A stretch of DNA of 64,000 nt from Gammaproteobacteria bacterium (GTDB lineage: Bacteria; Pseudomonadota; Gammaproteobacteria; Ga0077554; Ga007554), in contig JAMPIW010000007.1 of assembly GCA_040183005.1 (NCBI GenBank), positions 248,001 through 312,000 on the forward strand, read 5' to 3'. A program made the translations under genes and the position numbers. Below are positions 1 to 8,464 of this stretch, piece by piece. A model generated the notes under the pieces. The model made no database searches. It was not told where the DNA came from and saw only the letters and a program-made list of their open reading frames with translations. How positions within the stretch are numbered: position 1 is the stretch's first letter; every line of letters begins with the position of its first letter.

Positions 1-234
1 CAGTAAACGGTCTTGGGTACCGAAGAAACCGGGCAGCACCACATCCAAATCGCCATCACCGTCCACATCCCCCACCGCCGGATCCTGCGTGGTCCAGGCC
101 TCGCGCGGCATCCAGGTTGCGGTGACATCATGGAAAGTGCCCGAGCCACCTCCACCTCCATCTCCATCTCCGCATGCGGTCAGCAGCATCGTTGCCATGA
201 CCAATGCTAATGCACAAAACAATTTCGATTTCAT
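1..234 (-). CDS. FG-GAP/VCBS-repeat lipoprotein, N-terminal part only
   Basis: The gene runs off the left edge of the window, so only the first 78 codons are visible. The protein starts MKSKLFCALALVMATMLLTAC, a signal peptide ending in a lipobox (LTAC), followed by a Gly/Asp-rich linker. A segment around residues 53-66 (DPAVGDVDGDGDLDVVLPG) is typical of calcium-binding FG-GAP/VCBS propeller repeats. It is therefore probably an exported, lipid-anchored protein with a beta-propeller. The ligand or role cannot be told from this piece. The ATG lies at 232-234 on the reverse strand. Confidence 0.75.
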   Translation of the reverse strand, partial: MKSKLFCALALVMATMLLTACGDGDGGGGGSGTFHDVTATWMPREAWTTQDPAVGDVDGDGDLDVVLPGFFGTQDRLL

Positions 235-552
235 GGTAGTTGTCCTTTTTCCCTTTTAATCTCTTCGGGTTTGGCCCCCTCGCTACGTTCTCCCCGCAGC
301 GAGTAGGCTGGGTCGAGTGTTTTTTGCGAAACCCGCTGCCGTTTCGCACGTGCTGTGAATCCTGGGTTTCGCTCTCGCTTAACCTAGGCTCTGTTGAACA
401 GGTACAAATTGTGGCGACACCCTATACCTTCAGCACCCGGTCCGGCCTGCGTCCGCCACGACACCCCACTGCGCAGGGCACCATGGCTTTCATAATGCTA
501 CTACGGCTATCGTTGGCGTCCCATTTTCACCCCTTTTTCCGTCATCGGAGTT
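235..552. other. Noncoding spacer with a faint IS-end-like word
   Basis: No convincing gene lies here. A 137-codon forward reading frame crosses it but overlaps the 3' part of the neighbouring reverse-strand gene and has no recognisable composition. At about 386-397 the word ggctctgttga matches the terminal word of the palindromic element at 51829-52097. This could be a worn insertion-sequence end or chance. No terminator or promoter stands out. Confidence 0.4.
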
Positions 553-1551
553 TTATTGCTTTAATGCCATGCCCAGTTTTTCACGAAACTGACGATGATT
601 TGTGGGGCGTTCTCGTGCGGAAAAATAATCTTGCGGAAACCACACGAGTTTAAAGCTAGCGTTTTTATTTTTCGCATCAACCTCATTGATAACAAGAGAA
701 AAGCGGGTGCCATCGGCAAGAAGTGTATTATCGGTAAATGGAAAATCAAACCATGTCAGCAGAAAGTCATTGTCTGCAGTAGCCTTCGTAGTCGTAGTCG
801 TAGTCGTAGACTTATTGTTCTGGATTTGCATTTGAACTGGAAAGCTCTCGTCTTCCCAGCTTTTACTTTTGGGGGGCTGAATCTGTAAATATAGGGTGTA
901 AGCTCCGTTAGGGGACTTTATCTCTAGGGGCTCCTTAAATTTTTTGACTAACAGGGAGCAAGGCTGAGAAGATGCACCTTTTTCTGTACCTCCTTCTTTC
1001 GATGCTTCCTTCAAGTCTATTCGATAGATGCAGGATTTCTGCCCCGGTGACGAGTCACCCTCCACTTTGGTGATCGCCGCAAGTTGTCTCTGTAGAACCC
1101 TGCGTGCAATCGACCTCAGCGATTCCTGTGGTGTTTCCCCCGTATAATTTATCTTTTTTATTTTCTCCTGCACCAGACGGTTTTCAACATGCAACATAAT
1201 CGGTTTCAACTCAAAGTTCTCATGAAAATTGAGCGCGAGAAGTTCTACCATGAGTTGCTCCCGATCTAGGGGGATATCGTGATTTTTTTGGAACCCCAAA
1301 ATAGGATCAATAAGGCCCTGAAACATGTTGGCTCGCAGAGTGCTATCGGCCTGTTCTCGCTGGCTAAGCAAGTTGGTCGTGCTCATTGCAGATTGAAAAT
1401 TATTCGCGATCAGGGCTGTGGCCACAACGGCGGCGGCAGGGACGAGCTTGACCACTACGTCAATTATTTCTGTTAATTTCCGTTTCCAGCCGCTTTTTTC
1501 CGGGCTGCCGTCCGCTGGGTGAGCCGAACTTGACGGCTGTTTGGGTTCCAT
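553..1551 (-). CDS. Unknown membrane-anchored protein with poly-Thr tract
   Basis: I do not recognise this 332-residue protein. It begins with a Pro/Ser-rich cytoplasmic-like segment, then has one likely membrane helix at residues about 33-52 (VVKLVPAAAVVATALIANNF). A hydrophilic domain without familiar motifs follows. A run of seven threonines near residue 250 is encoded by a tandem hexamer at 787-809. The ATG at 1551 is supported by a GGAGG Shine-Dalgarno a few bases upstream. It lies downstream of a tiny secreted protein gene on the same strand with about 90 bp between them, so the two could be cotranscribed. Codon usage is more AT-rich than the housekeeping genes further on, so it may be accessory. 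Confidence 0.6.
   Translation of the reverse strand: MEPKQPSSSAHPADGSPEKSGWKRKLTEIIDVVVKLVPAAAVVATALIANNFQSAMSTTNLLSQREQADSTLRANMFQGLIDPILGFQKNHDIPLDREQLMVELLALNFHENFELKPIMLHVENRLVQEKIKKINYTGETPQESLRSIARRVLQRQLAAITKVEGDSSPGQKSCIYRIDLKEASKEGGTEKGASSQPCSLLVKKFKEPLEIKSPNGAYTLYLQIQPPKSKSWEDESFPVQMQIQNNKSTTTTTTTKATADNDFLLTWFDFPFTDNTLLADGTRFSLVINEVDAKNKNASFKLVWFPQDYFSARERPTNHRQFREKLGMALKQ
787..809. repeat. Tandem hexamer CGTAGT, 3.8 copies
   Basis: Nearly four copies of the 6-bp unit lie inside the reverse-strand gene at 553-1551 and encode its poly-threonine run. Because the unit is a multiple of three, changes in copy number would lengthen or shorten the Thr tract without breaking the frame. Confidence 0.85.
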
Positions 1552-1641
1552 GGTTGCTCTCCTCCATAGTGATCCTGCACGCTGGTAAAATCATCCTTGC
1601 GCAGTATTATTGCTTTTGAAGCAGGCTGAAGTTTTCCCTGT

Positions 1642-1800
1642 TTATACTTTCTTCCATGTACCATCTGCGGTGCAGACGAAAGGACCGATTGCTGTGCCTG
1701 TAGGATATGCCTTGCCATCTTTGATACATTCGGCATAGGCCGTTGAGAACGTTCCTATGAGCAGGGTCAGGATAAAGGGAATCATATAGGCTTTGTTCAT
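1642..1800 (-). CDS. Tiny secreted protein (52 aa)
   Basis: A 52-residue protein with a clear Sec signal peptide (MNKAYMIPFILTLLIGTFS..., cleavage probably after AYA). The mature part is about 33 residues with two cysteines (ECIKDG and FVCTADG), which could form one disulfide. The sequence around YPTGTAIGPFVC resembles short DUF1496-like periplasmic proteins, but I cannot assign the family firmly. The ATG at 1800 is chosen because a perfect AAGGAGG sits about 7 bases upstream. A longer reading frame starting at 1911 lacks such a site and would hide the signal peptide. About 160 bp upstream are two TGTAAG-like repeats with 11-bp period, facing this gene. Confidence 0.7.
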   Translation of the reverse strand: MNKAYMIPFILTLLIGTFSTAYAECIKDGKAYPTGTAIGPFVCTADGTWKKV

Positions 1801-1961
1801 GGTGTTAACCTCCTTCTTGTTTACGTTTGAGCTACGGTCAAAACAGCAAAAAAAGGATACCCTCCTGTGACTCATCATGTGCCGATCGCATCCACCTACA
1901 TGCCGTGCCACTTTTTTGCATAGCCTTGAAAGCCGTGCAGGGACAGGCTAGCTCGGGACAG

Positions 1962-1978
1962 CTTACAGATCGCTTACG
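1962..1978 (-). promoter_or_regulatory. Putative SARP-type direct repeats (11-bp period)
   Basis: Read on the reverse strand, CGTAAG and TGTAAG occur with their starts exactly 11 bp apart, separated by CGATC. The same words with the same period occur at 61232-61248 in front of the intact SARP-domain regulator. SARP activators are known to bind heptamer-like direct repeats with 11-bp period. Here the repeats point toward the tiny secreted protein gene at 1642-1800. A good -10 box at the expected distance is not obvious (TAGCCT at best). Confidence 0.4.
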
Positions 1979-2084
1979 GATTTTAAAAAAGAGCCGATGA
2001 CGCCGGATATATAGAGGCCTTTCGATCCGACCATCACTTCCTAGGCGTTAGCCATGGAAGCGACGCGTAAGCAAGTAGCTTGGG

Positions 2085-3792
2085 TTGAGCGAGAGCGAAG
2101 CCCGGGACTTCACACCGCTGGATGATTGGTTTGTCACACTCAATACGTTGCAACGCCGTCATTCCGTCATGCCCTCAGTGCAGGTTGAGACCATCGTGAT
2201 CTGTGCGGTGTTCGGAGCACTGATGTGGTGGGCGGAGCATATTGATCTGGACTATTGGCGGGACTGCGCCGCGCGGATCATCTATAGCTGCAGCCAACCG
2301 CTTTCGCAGCGGATTTTATTGTGTGTCCACTTATCCATCTACGCTGTATGTGCGGCGAGAACCGGAGAAGCCGATATACTTGCCGACATGCTGCGTCCGC
2401 TCGTGGCATCACCCGACGCCGCGCCCATCCAGCGTGTTCTCGGGTACAACGTGCTGGGCATCGTGGCGTATCAACGCGGCGCCCGCGAGGAATGGATGGC
2501 GGCCATCATGGCAGCGCGGACCCTCTCCAGTGAGCGCGCGGTCCATCATGTCGATAATGCAGTGTTTCATACCGCGGTGTATGGCGCGCTGATGACAAAT
2601 GATTTTCCGGCCGCCCAAGGGTTTTTACGTGAAATGGATCGTACGACAGCCGGTGACAGCCGCCTTTCTGATGTTGCTGTCTACCATCATTGCGCGGCGA
2701 TGGTGGCCCTGTATCAAGTCGATCTGGGCACGGCGCAAGAACACAGCCGCCGGAGTTTGGAGATCGCCATTGCCAATTGCGCCAACTTGTCCCAAATCTT
2801 TGCTCACGTCTGTATGGCACAAATCCTGTTCGCGGGCGGCGTTCGAATATATGTGCCTGGCCGATCGGATTGCGACGCGCACTTCCCATTCGAGCTCGGG
2901 CACACGGCGCAAGGACTGGAACATCTGCGCCGTGCCTTGGTCATGAGCCGGCGCGCGGAGGGGTGTTTTCCCGTTCTGGACCCGCCCCACGCTCGTCAAA
3001 CTGTTTAGCACCGCGCTGCGGCATGACATCGAGGTGGAGCACTGGCCCTGGGCCGTGAAAATTTACACCCTGGACCGCTTCACGATGCTGCTGCAAGACG
3101 GCCAGCCGCTCTCGTTCACCGGCAAGACGCAAAAACGTCCCCTGGAACTGCTCAAGGCGCTGATCGCCCACGGCGGACGCGAGGTGGGCGTGCAGGTGCT
3201 CATTGACGCGTTGTGGGGAGATGCGCACGGTGACGCGGGGCAGGGCGCGTTCGATAGCACATTGCACCGTTTGCGCAAGCTGCTAGGCGAGGGACGCGCG
3301 CTGGTGTTGCGAGACGGACGCCTCACGCTAAGCTCGCATCATGTGTGGGTGGATGCCTGGGCGTTCAATCGTGCGCTGGGGAAATTCGATGAGGCGGTAC
3401 AGGCGGGAGATGGTGTGCGTATTGAGGAATTAACAAATAAAGTTTTTGCCTTGTACCGCGCGCCTTTCCTTGGGGATATCGACATGCCTTGGGTAGTCCC
3501 CCTGCGTGAACGCCTGCGCAGCCGCTTTCTGCAGCACATACTGCACGTCGGCGATCACTATGAGCACGCACAGCGCTGGCGCGATGCCGTATGTCTCTAC
3601 GACCGCGCGCTGGAAATCGACCCTCTGGCGGAGGATCTGTATCGCCGTCTCATGACGGCGTACCGTCATCTTGATCGCCATGCTGACGCGCTGATGATCT
3701 ATCAGCGTTGCGAACGGGCGCTAACTACCTCCCTCGGTGTTCCGCCCTCGCGGGAAACCCGGTTGCTGCGTGATGGCTTGCGGGCAGGATAA
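2085..3792 (+). pseudogene. Decayed ATPase-TPR-SARP (MalT-like) regulator, 5' truncated and frameshifted
   Basis: This is a broken paralogue of the regulator that starts at 61301. Homology begins abruptly at FTPLDDWFVTLNTLQRR, which matches FTPLNKWIAELNILLER deep inside that protein, so the N-terminal ATPase is missing. The TPR-like region then breaks. Around 2830-2890 the matching sequence moves to another frame and back. At 2985-2988 one extra C in a run of four shifts the frame, so the first frame ends at 3008 while the conserved continuation TLVKLFSTALRHDIEVEHWPW is in the next frame. The leftover C-terminal domain is listed separately. No proper start codon or ribosome site precedes 2085 (only a TTG). 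Confidence 0.75.
3034..3792 (+). CDS. Orphan SARP/BTAD transcriptional activator domain (remnant of the decayed regulator)
   Basis: An open frame of 252 codons remains from the 3' end of the pseudogene. Residues about 8-95 form an OmpR/PhoB-like winged helix (WAVKIYTLDRFTMLL through LRDGRLTLSSHHVW). Residues about 110-250 form the all-helical bacterial transcriptional activator domain (TPR-like; HYEHAQRWRDAVCLYDRALE). The segment WPWAVKIYTLDRF is nearly the same as WPWPLKIYSLGRF in the intact copy at the right end of the window. The annotated start is a GTG inside the conserved region, not a natural start, so expression as a separate protein is uncertain. Confidence 0.6.
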   Translation: MEHWPWAVKIYTLDRFTMLLQDGQPLSFTGKTQKRPLELLKALIAHGGREVGVQVLIDALWGDAHGDAGQGAFDSTLHRLRKLLGEGRALVLRDGRLTLSSHHVWVDAWAFNRALGKFDEAVQAGDGVRIEELTNKVFALYRAPFLGDIDMPWVVPLRERLRSRFLQHILHVGDHYEHAQRWRDAVCLYDRALEIDPLAEDLYRRLMTAYRHLDRHADALMIYQRCERALTTSLGVPPSRETRLLRDGLRAG

Positions 3793-3815
3793 TAACCTGC
3801 AAATCGGCAACAGCC

Positions 3816-5675
3816 CTAATAACCGATCATCTTGAGCGGTTGCGGCTTGCCCACATAGTATCCTTGCGCATAATCAACCCCATACTCCTTGAGCAGTATC
3901 AAGGTTTCGTTGTTTTCCACAAACTCTGCGACGGTACGTTTTCCGAGGGTGCGGGCAACTTCGGTCATGGATTTGACCAGTGTCTGGTCTATAGGGTCGT
4001 TGACAAGGTTGGTGATGAATGCGCCGTCTATTTTCAGATAGTCGACGGGAAACTGCTTGAGATAGCTGAATGAATTGAATCCCGCGCCGAAGTCGTCAAG
4101 TGCGAACCGGCAACCCAGCGTGCGCAACTGGGTGATCATGTTGCGTGTCTGCGAAAAATTGGCGATGGCGGCGGTTTCGGTAATCTCGAAGGTGATGCGT
4201 TTGCCGTCTACCCCGGTTGTGGCGAGCTTTTCCCTGATCAGGGGCGGCAAGGCGGGATCCTGGAAGGCGTGACTGGACAGGTTGATGTTAAGCGACAAAT
4301 GCGCGGGTAAGGTGCGCAAAACATCAATGGCGTGCTCCACTACCCACAGGTCGATATCGTGAATCAGTCCCATGCGTTCCGCCACCGGGATGAAATTGTC
4401 CGGGCTGATCAGTTCCTGATTATTCCCGATCATGCGTATCAATGCTTCGTAATGAGTGGTCTCATGGCTAGGCAGGCTGATCACGGGCTGGAAGACCAGG
4501 CAAAATTTGTTGTTAAGCAGTGCATCCCTGATCCGCGGTACCCATTGCGCGGCGTGGCGCAAGGGCAGCATTTCCGTGTCTTCATGGTTAAACACATGAA
4601 CCATGTTGCGGCCGCGCGTCTTGGCGACGTAGCATGCCTGATCGGCGCGGGTCAGCGCATCACCCGCCGTTATGTTTTCGTCGGGATGGATTAAAGCTAT
4701 GCCGATGCTGACGCCGATGTGGTAAGTCCGGCTGTCTGTCTTGAAATAGAATTCATCCATCAGGCAGCGCAGTGACTCGGCAGTCCGCACGGCGTCATCC
4801 AGGGTGATGTTTTCGATCAGCACGGCATATTCATCAGAGCTGATGCGTGCCAGTGTGCCGGTCGCGCCTACCTGGCGCCTGAGTTTGTTGGCGACGTTGA
4901 CCAGCAGGCGGTCGCCTGCGGTATGGCCTTCGGTATCGTTGACTACTTTGAATTGATCGAGATCAAGGTAGAGCAGGGCGCTGGTGGTGTTGTTGTAATG
5001 AGCATTCAGTACGGCCAGCTCCAGCTCCTGTTCCAGCCGACGGCGGTTGCTTAATCCTGTCAGGTCATCATGGCCTACCAGATATTGCAGCCGCGCTTCC
5101 ATCACTTTGCGTTCGGCGAGTTCGGTTTCCAGTTCATGTTCGCGGGATTTACGCAAATCGCGCTCCTCTTTGAGGGACAGCGCCGCGATAACACGCGGTA
5201 TCAGCTCCATGCCGCGAATGGGTTTGAAGAGGATATCCGTTGCGCCTGTGTCAAAAGGCATTTGACCGGATTCATCGTGGAGGGAAGGATTGAGGGCGAT
5301 TATGATGACGGGAATCGCATGCCAGTCGTTGTGGGCGTGCAGCATGCGGCATATTTCATAGCCATTCATGCTGGGAACACTGATATCCATCAATATTGCA
5401 TCAATGTCGCTGACGCCACTTGCAAGGCTGTTTCTCAGGTGCTCGAAAGTTGCTTCACTGTTTTCAGCCACTATCAGCTTGGTGAATCCGTTTTGTTCGA
5501 GCGTGGATCTCATGAGGGCCACATCGTCAGACTGGTCGCTGACGATGAGAAGACGCATTTGGCTCGCGTCGCGCAGTGTTTGCGGTAGCGTTTGCTGGCT
5601 TCGCCCGGAGGGCGGTTTGTTTGTTGGGGTGTTGTTAACCACAAAAGTCTCAGGCTTTTCGCGAAAAGGCGTCAT
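3816..5675 (-). CDS. Response regulator with degenerate GGDEF and intact EAL domain (c-di-GMP phosphodiesterase)
   Basis: A 619-residue cytoplasmic signalling protein. Residues about 40-165 form a receiver domain with phosphoacceptor Asp97 (AILMDISVP). A short coiled linker follows, then a GGDEF-type fold in which the active-site loop is SSDEY (279-283) instead of GGDEF, so cyclase activity is unlikely. The EAL domain begins with YEALIRM (EAL at 410-412) and keeps DDFGAGFNSFSYLK, DYLKIDG and AEFVEN, the residues that bind metal and substrate. It should therefore degrade cyclic di-GMP when signalled. The cognate histidine kinase is not adjacent. The gene stands alone, convergent with the regulator remnant to its left. 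Confidence 0.88.
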   Translation of the reverse strand: MTPFREKPETFVVNNTPTNKPPSGRSQQTLPQTLRDASQMRLLIVSDQSDDVALMRSTLEQNGFTKLIVAENSEATFEHLRNSLASGVSDIDAILMDISVPSMNGYEICRMLHAHNDWHAIPVIIIALNPSLHDESGQMPFDTGATDILFKPIRGMELIPRVIAALSLKEERDLRKSREHELETELAERKVMEARLQYLVGHDDLTGLSNRRRLEQELELAVLNAHYNNTTSALLYLDLDQFKVVNDTEGHTAGDRLLVNVANKLRRQVGATGTLARISSDEYAVLIENITLDDAVRTAESLRCLMDEFYFKTDSRTYHIGVSIGIALIHPDENITAGDALTRADQACYVAKTRGRNMVHVFNHEDTEMLPLRHAAQWVPRIRDALLNNKFCLVFQPVISLPSHETTHYEALIRMIGNNQELISPDNFIPVAERMGLIHDIDLWVVEHAIDVLRTLPAHLSLNINLSSHAFQDPALPPLIREKLATTGVDGKRITFEITETAAIANFSQTRNMITQLRTLGCRFALDDFGAGFNSFSYLKQFPVDYLKIDGAFITNLVNDPIDQTLVKSMTEVARTLGKRTVAEFVENNETLILLKEYGVDYAQGYYVGKPQPLKMIGY

Positions 5676-5840
5676 TCTTCAATTTCTTTGGTTCTTGCCG
5701 ATTATGTTTGTTATGGAGTATGGATGATCGGCACAATACACAGTTATCTTTAGTCTTGGTTTAACAGCATAGGACGAATTGTAACTAAAGTAAATTTTTT
5801 GCCGCCAGGGACCACCGCGCTTCCCTTGCATGTACATGGT

Positions 5841-6146
5841 TCATGTTTTTTCTTGCTCCTCTCGTGTCATATGCGGGGGAAGTTTGCCCGATAACAGATA
5901 AACGAACGAAAGCACTTCCGCAACCGCAGCATACAGCGAGGCTGGGATTTCCTCTCCCAGTTCCAGTTGGGAAAGTAACTGTACAAGGTTGGCGTCCTTG
6001 TGTAACGGAACGTTATGTTCATCCGCCAGTGCCAGAATCTGTTCGGCAATATAGCCCTCACCCTGCGCGGTGACACGGGGCGCGCCCGTGCCGTCATAGC
6101 GTAGCGCAACGGCACTCTTTGAGGGTGAAGGTTTTTTGGCGGTCAT
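5841..6146 (-). CDS. FlhB-like C-terminal domain protein
   Basis: A 101-residue protein that matches the cytoplasmic C-terminal domain of the FlhB/YscU export switch family. It has AVALRYDGTGAPRVTAQGEG, then ADEHNVPLHKDANLVQLL and LGEEIPASLYAAVAEVLSFVYLL. The membrane domain and the self-cleaving NPTH motif of full FlhB are absent, as in the small stand-alone homologues called FhlB in some bacteria. Its ATG overlaps the stop codon of the FliK-like gene by four bases (ATGA), so the two are translationally coupled. A role in flagellar export specificity is inferred from the family; no other flagellar genes are in the window. Confidence 0.8.
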   Translation of the reverse strand: MTAKKPSPSKSAVALRYDGTGAPRVTAQGEGYIAEQILALADEHNVPLHKDANLVQLLSQLELGEEIPASLYAAVAEVLSFVYLLSGKLPPHMTREEQEKT

Positions 6147-7336
6147 GCCGTGAGGTCCACCAAGGCCATTTCATTGGTGAGCGCCGACTCAGTTGTTGCA
6201 CGAGGCGGCGCTCCCAGTTGGCAGCGGATAGTGTCTGTTTTGAGTCCCGCGCGCGTGAGGCCATTGTGAAGTTCATTGATATGCTTGTCCAGTAATGCCA
6301 CCGTCTCGCCGCGTTCTGCCCATAGCGTGGTGGAAATACGTTCACCGGCCAGTGTGATGCGGGCGTGCATGGGACCCAGGCCATCAAGGTCGAGTCCCAG
6401 TGAAACCGTCCACGATGCGTTCTGTGCGCCCGGCTTTTTTGCGGTTTGATCCTGTTCAATGCGCATATGGAGCAGATCGGCGCGGCCATTGTGGCGTAGC
6501 GGCAATTCAAGTGTCCAGAGTGGCGCGGGATGCTCGGCAGTGGGTAGCGAAGCCAACTGGTTGAGTTGCAATCGCGCCAGTGTGCCTTCTGTTTGATGCG
6601 TCAATTCCGCAATCGCGCCAGAGGAAGATTGTGCAGGAAGCGATGCGGACACTGCCGGTTGGGCCTGCAAGGGGGAGCCCGGCAAGGGTGGCGGCTGCGT
6701 TGCGGAGGGCTGGCCCAGTGAGTTTTGGCTCCGGGCACCCTCTGCATGCAGTCCTTCCAGGAGCCGCAACAGGCCCCCCTTAAAGTCATTTTTCAAGCCT
6801 TGTTGTTCTTGTCCAGGAGCCGCATGTGCCAGCTTGTTTTCCAGGAACAGGCCCGAATTGTAAAGGGCGTCCTTGAAGCCTTGGGCCGTGGCGGTGCTGG
6901 CGGCGCTGGCAAGGTTGTTGAATAGCTGGCTGGCGAGCTGCGTCACCGCCGGGGATAACGGGGAGGCTTGCGCCTTTTCGGACGGTGCAGAGAGCCACGC
7001 GAGATTGGCCAGTAGCGGTGGCAACGCTGTTTGGCGCGGCAAGGCCACACGCAATGCCTGAGTCACTGGGTCGGTAGACGCAGTGGGTTCGATCACCTTC
7101 AAAACGGTTTGTTTCCCGGCGTTGGCAACCTGTAAACTGAGCTGCTGGCCGGGGGAAACGGGTAACTGGCTTTGTGCCTGGATCAAGGTATTATTGATGC
7201 GCAACGTTATGGCGCCCTGGGCTGCCGTTTCAATGACCGTTGCATTGAGAACCTGCCCCACACGCCACGCGTCCAACGCCTTGGGGCTGCCTGGGGTGAT
7301 GGCTGGAGACGCCTGTTCCGGGGCGTTTATTCGCAT
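6143..7336 (-). CDS. Flagellar hook-length control protein FliK-like
   Basis: A 397-residue protein of low-complexity, Ala/Gln/Pro-rich character. An N-terminal part (DAWRVGQVLNATVIETAAQG, then TLRINNTLIQAQSQL) is followed by a conserved C-terminal domain (WTLELPLRHNGRADLLHMRI through DTIRCQLG). This architecture is that of the Flg_hook/FliK family, which sets hook length and switches export specificity. It is cotranscribed with the FlhB-like gene, which begins inside its stop codon. The pair is separated from any flagellar operon, as happens in several gammaproteobacteria. The family call is good, but that it is the main hook-length ruler is uncertain. Confidence 0.75.
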   Translation of the reverse strand: MRINAPEQASPAITPGSPKALDAWRVGQVLNATVIETAAQGAITLRINNTLIQAQSQLPVSPGQQLSLQVANAGKQTVLKVIEPTASTDPVTQALRVALPRQTALPPLLANLAWLSAPSEKAQASPLSPAVTQLASQLFNNLASAASTATAQGFKDALYNSGLFLENKLAHAAPGQEQQGLKNDFKGGLLRLLEGLHAEGARSQNSLGQPSATQPPPLPGSPLQAQPAVSASLPAQSSSGAIAELTHQTEGTLARLQLNQLASLPTAEHPAPLWTLELPLRHNGRADLLHMRIEQDQTAKKPGAQNASWTVSLGLDLDGLGPMHARITLAGERISTTLWAERGETVALLDKHINELHNGLTRAGLKTDTIRCQLGAPPRATTESALTNEMALVDLTA

Positions 7337-7454
7337 GTTACGAACATGTTACGAATCTGTTTGCCATCGCAAATACACCTCCAATTGTCGGGCAGCGGCT
7401 ACAAAGTCAGTATAGACTAAACCTGGAATAATTCCATACACTTGTTTCAACAGG

Positions 7455-8357
7455 ATGAAACGTGACATGCAGAATCAGCATTTGTGGTATATCCGCCGTG
7501 GCGGCGAAATCAGGGGTCCCTTTTCCGCGGGCCTGGTTTCGCGCTATATCTTGCTGGGGCGCATCTGTCTGGATGATGAGTTGAGCCAAGATCGGGAGAT
7601 GTGGGCGCCAGTAAGCGCCATGCCCGAATTGATCCCCGAAGCGATGCGGGCCGACCCTAATGATCCGCTCGCGCAGGAACGCCTTCACGCGGCACGGCGT
7701 TGGGCTGATGAGCGGCTGCGTGAGCGGCGTGGCCCGAATGATGTAGTGCCTGAGGGGGTGAGCCGGCGTAGCGGTGATCGCAGGCAGCAGGAACCGCTCG
7801 AGGTGGTCCGGCATCGTACCGCCAAAGCCGGCAGGGATGCGGGACAGGCGGCCCGGTTTAACGGTAAATGGGCCGCCATCGTGATCGGCGGCATAGTCTT
7901 GTTTGTCTCGGGGTTGCTGTTTTTGTCGCAGCCGGCGTCGGAGAACGCGGCATGGGATTGCACGGTCTCGGCGCACCCGGGTGTTAATTGGAGCGATTGC
8001 CGGATGGAAGGCGTACACTTGGATAAGGCCGACCTGACCGGCGCCAAGTTGCGTAATGTGAATCTGAGTGGGGCGTCGCTGCGCGAGGGCAAGCTTAAAG
8101 GCAGCGACCTGTCCTTTGCCACCTTGAGCATCACTGATCTGCGTGCGGCGGATCTGCAAGGGGCGGTGATGCTTGGCGTCAGCCTGCGCAACGCCGATTT
8201 GCGCAATGCCAAGTTGCAAGGGGCGGATCTTTCATATGCGGATCTCTCGGGCGCCAGGCTGGAGGGGGCGAATCTTGAGGGCGCGCGGCTCGATCACGCC
8301 ATTTGGATAGATAAAAGCGCCTGCGCCAAAGGATCATTAGGCCGTTGTATTCACTAG
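7455..8357 (+). CDS. GYF-like domain, membrane helix and pentapeptide-repeat protein
   Basis: A 300-residue protein. Residues about 5-60 (HLWYIRRGGEIRGPFSAGLV...) match the GYF_2-type domain that often precedes a membrane helix in bacterial proteins. A charged linker follows, then a single membrane segment at about 140-160 (AIVIGGIVLFVSGLLFLSQ). From about residue 185 to the end there are pentapeptide repeats of the A(D/N)LxG type (ADLTGAKLRNVNLSGASLRE), which form a right-handed beta helix. It sits just upstream of parE. Some pentapeptide proteins protect topoisomerases, but this link is only suggested by location. An in-frame ATG at 7467, 11 bases after CAGGA, is an alternative start. Confidence 0.7.
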   Translation: MKRDMQNQHLWYIRRGGEIRGPFSAGLVSRYILLGRICLDDELSQDREMWAPVSAMPELIPEAMRADPNDPLAQERLHAARRWADERLRERRGPNDVVPEGVSRRSGDRRQQEPLEVVRHRTAKAGRDAGQAARFNGKWAAIVIGGIVLFVSGLLFLSQPASENAAWDCTVSAHPGVNWSDCRMEGVHLDKADLTGAKLRNVNLSGASLREGKLKGSDLSFATLSITDLRAADLQGAVMLGVSLRNADLRNAKLQGADLSYADLSGARLEGANLEGARLDHAIWIDKSACAKGSLGRCIH

Positions 8358-8464
8358 TTAATGCGCCATGCCGCCGTCTTCAGGGTTTGACTTGAGCGCA
8401 TATTTTCAGTAGCTTTCCCGCCCATTGCAGTGTTTTCCGCTTACTTTTCGAGATATTCAAAAAC

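Noticed and set aside
7407-8219. 270-codon reverse frame
   Set aside because: Antisense to the pentapeptide-repeat gene; its apparent repeats mirror that repeat.
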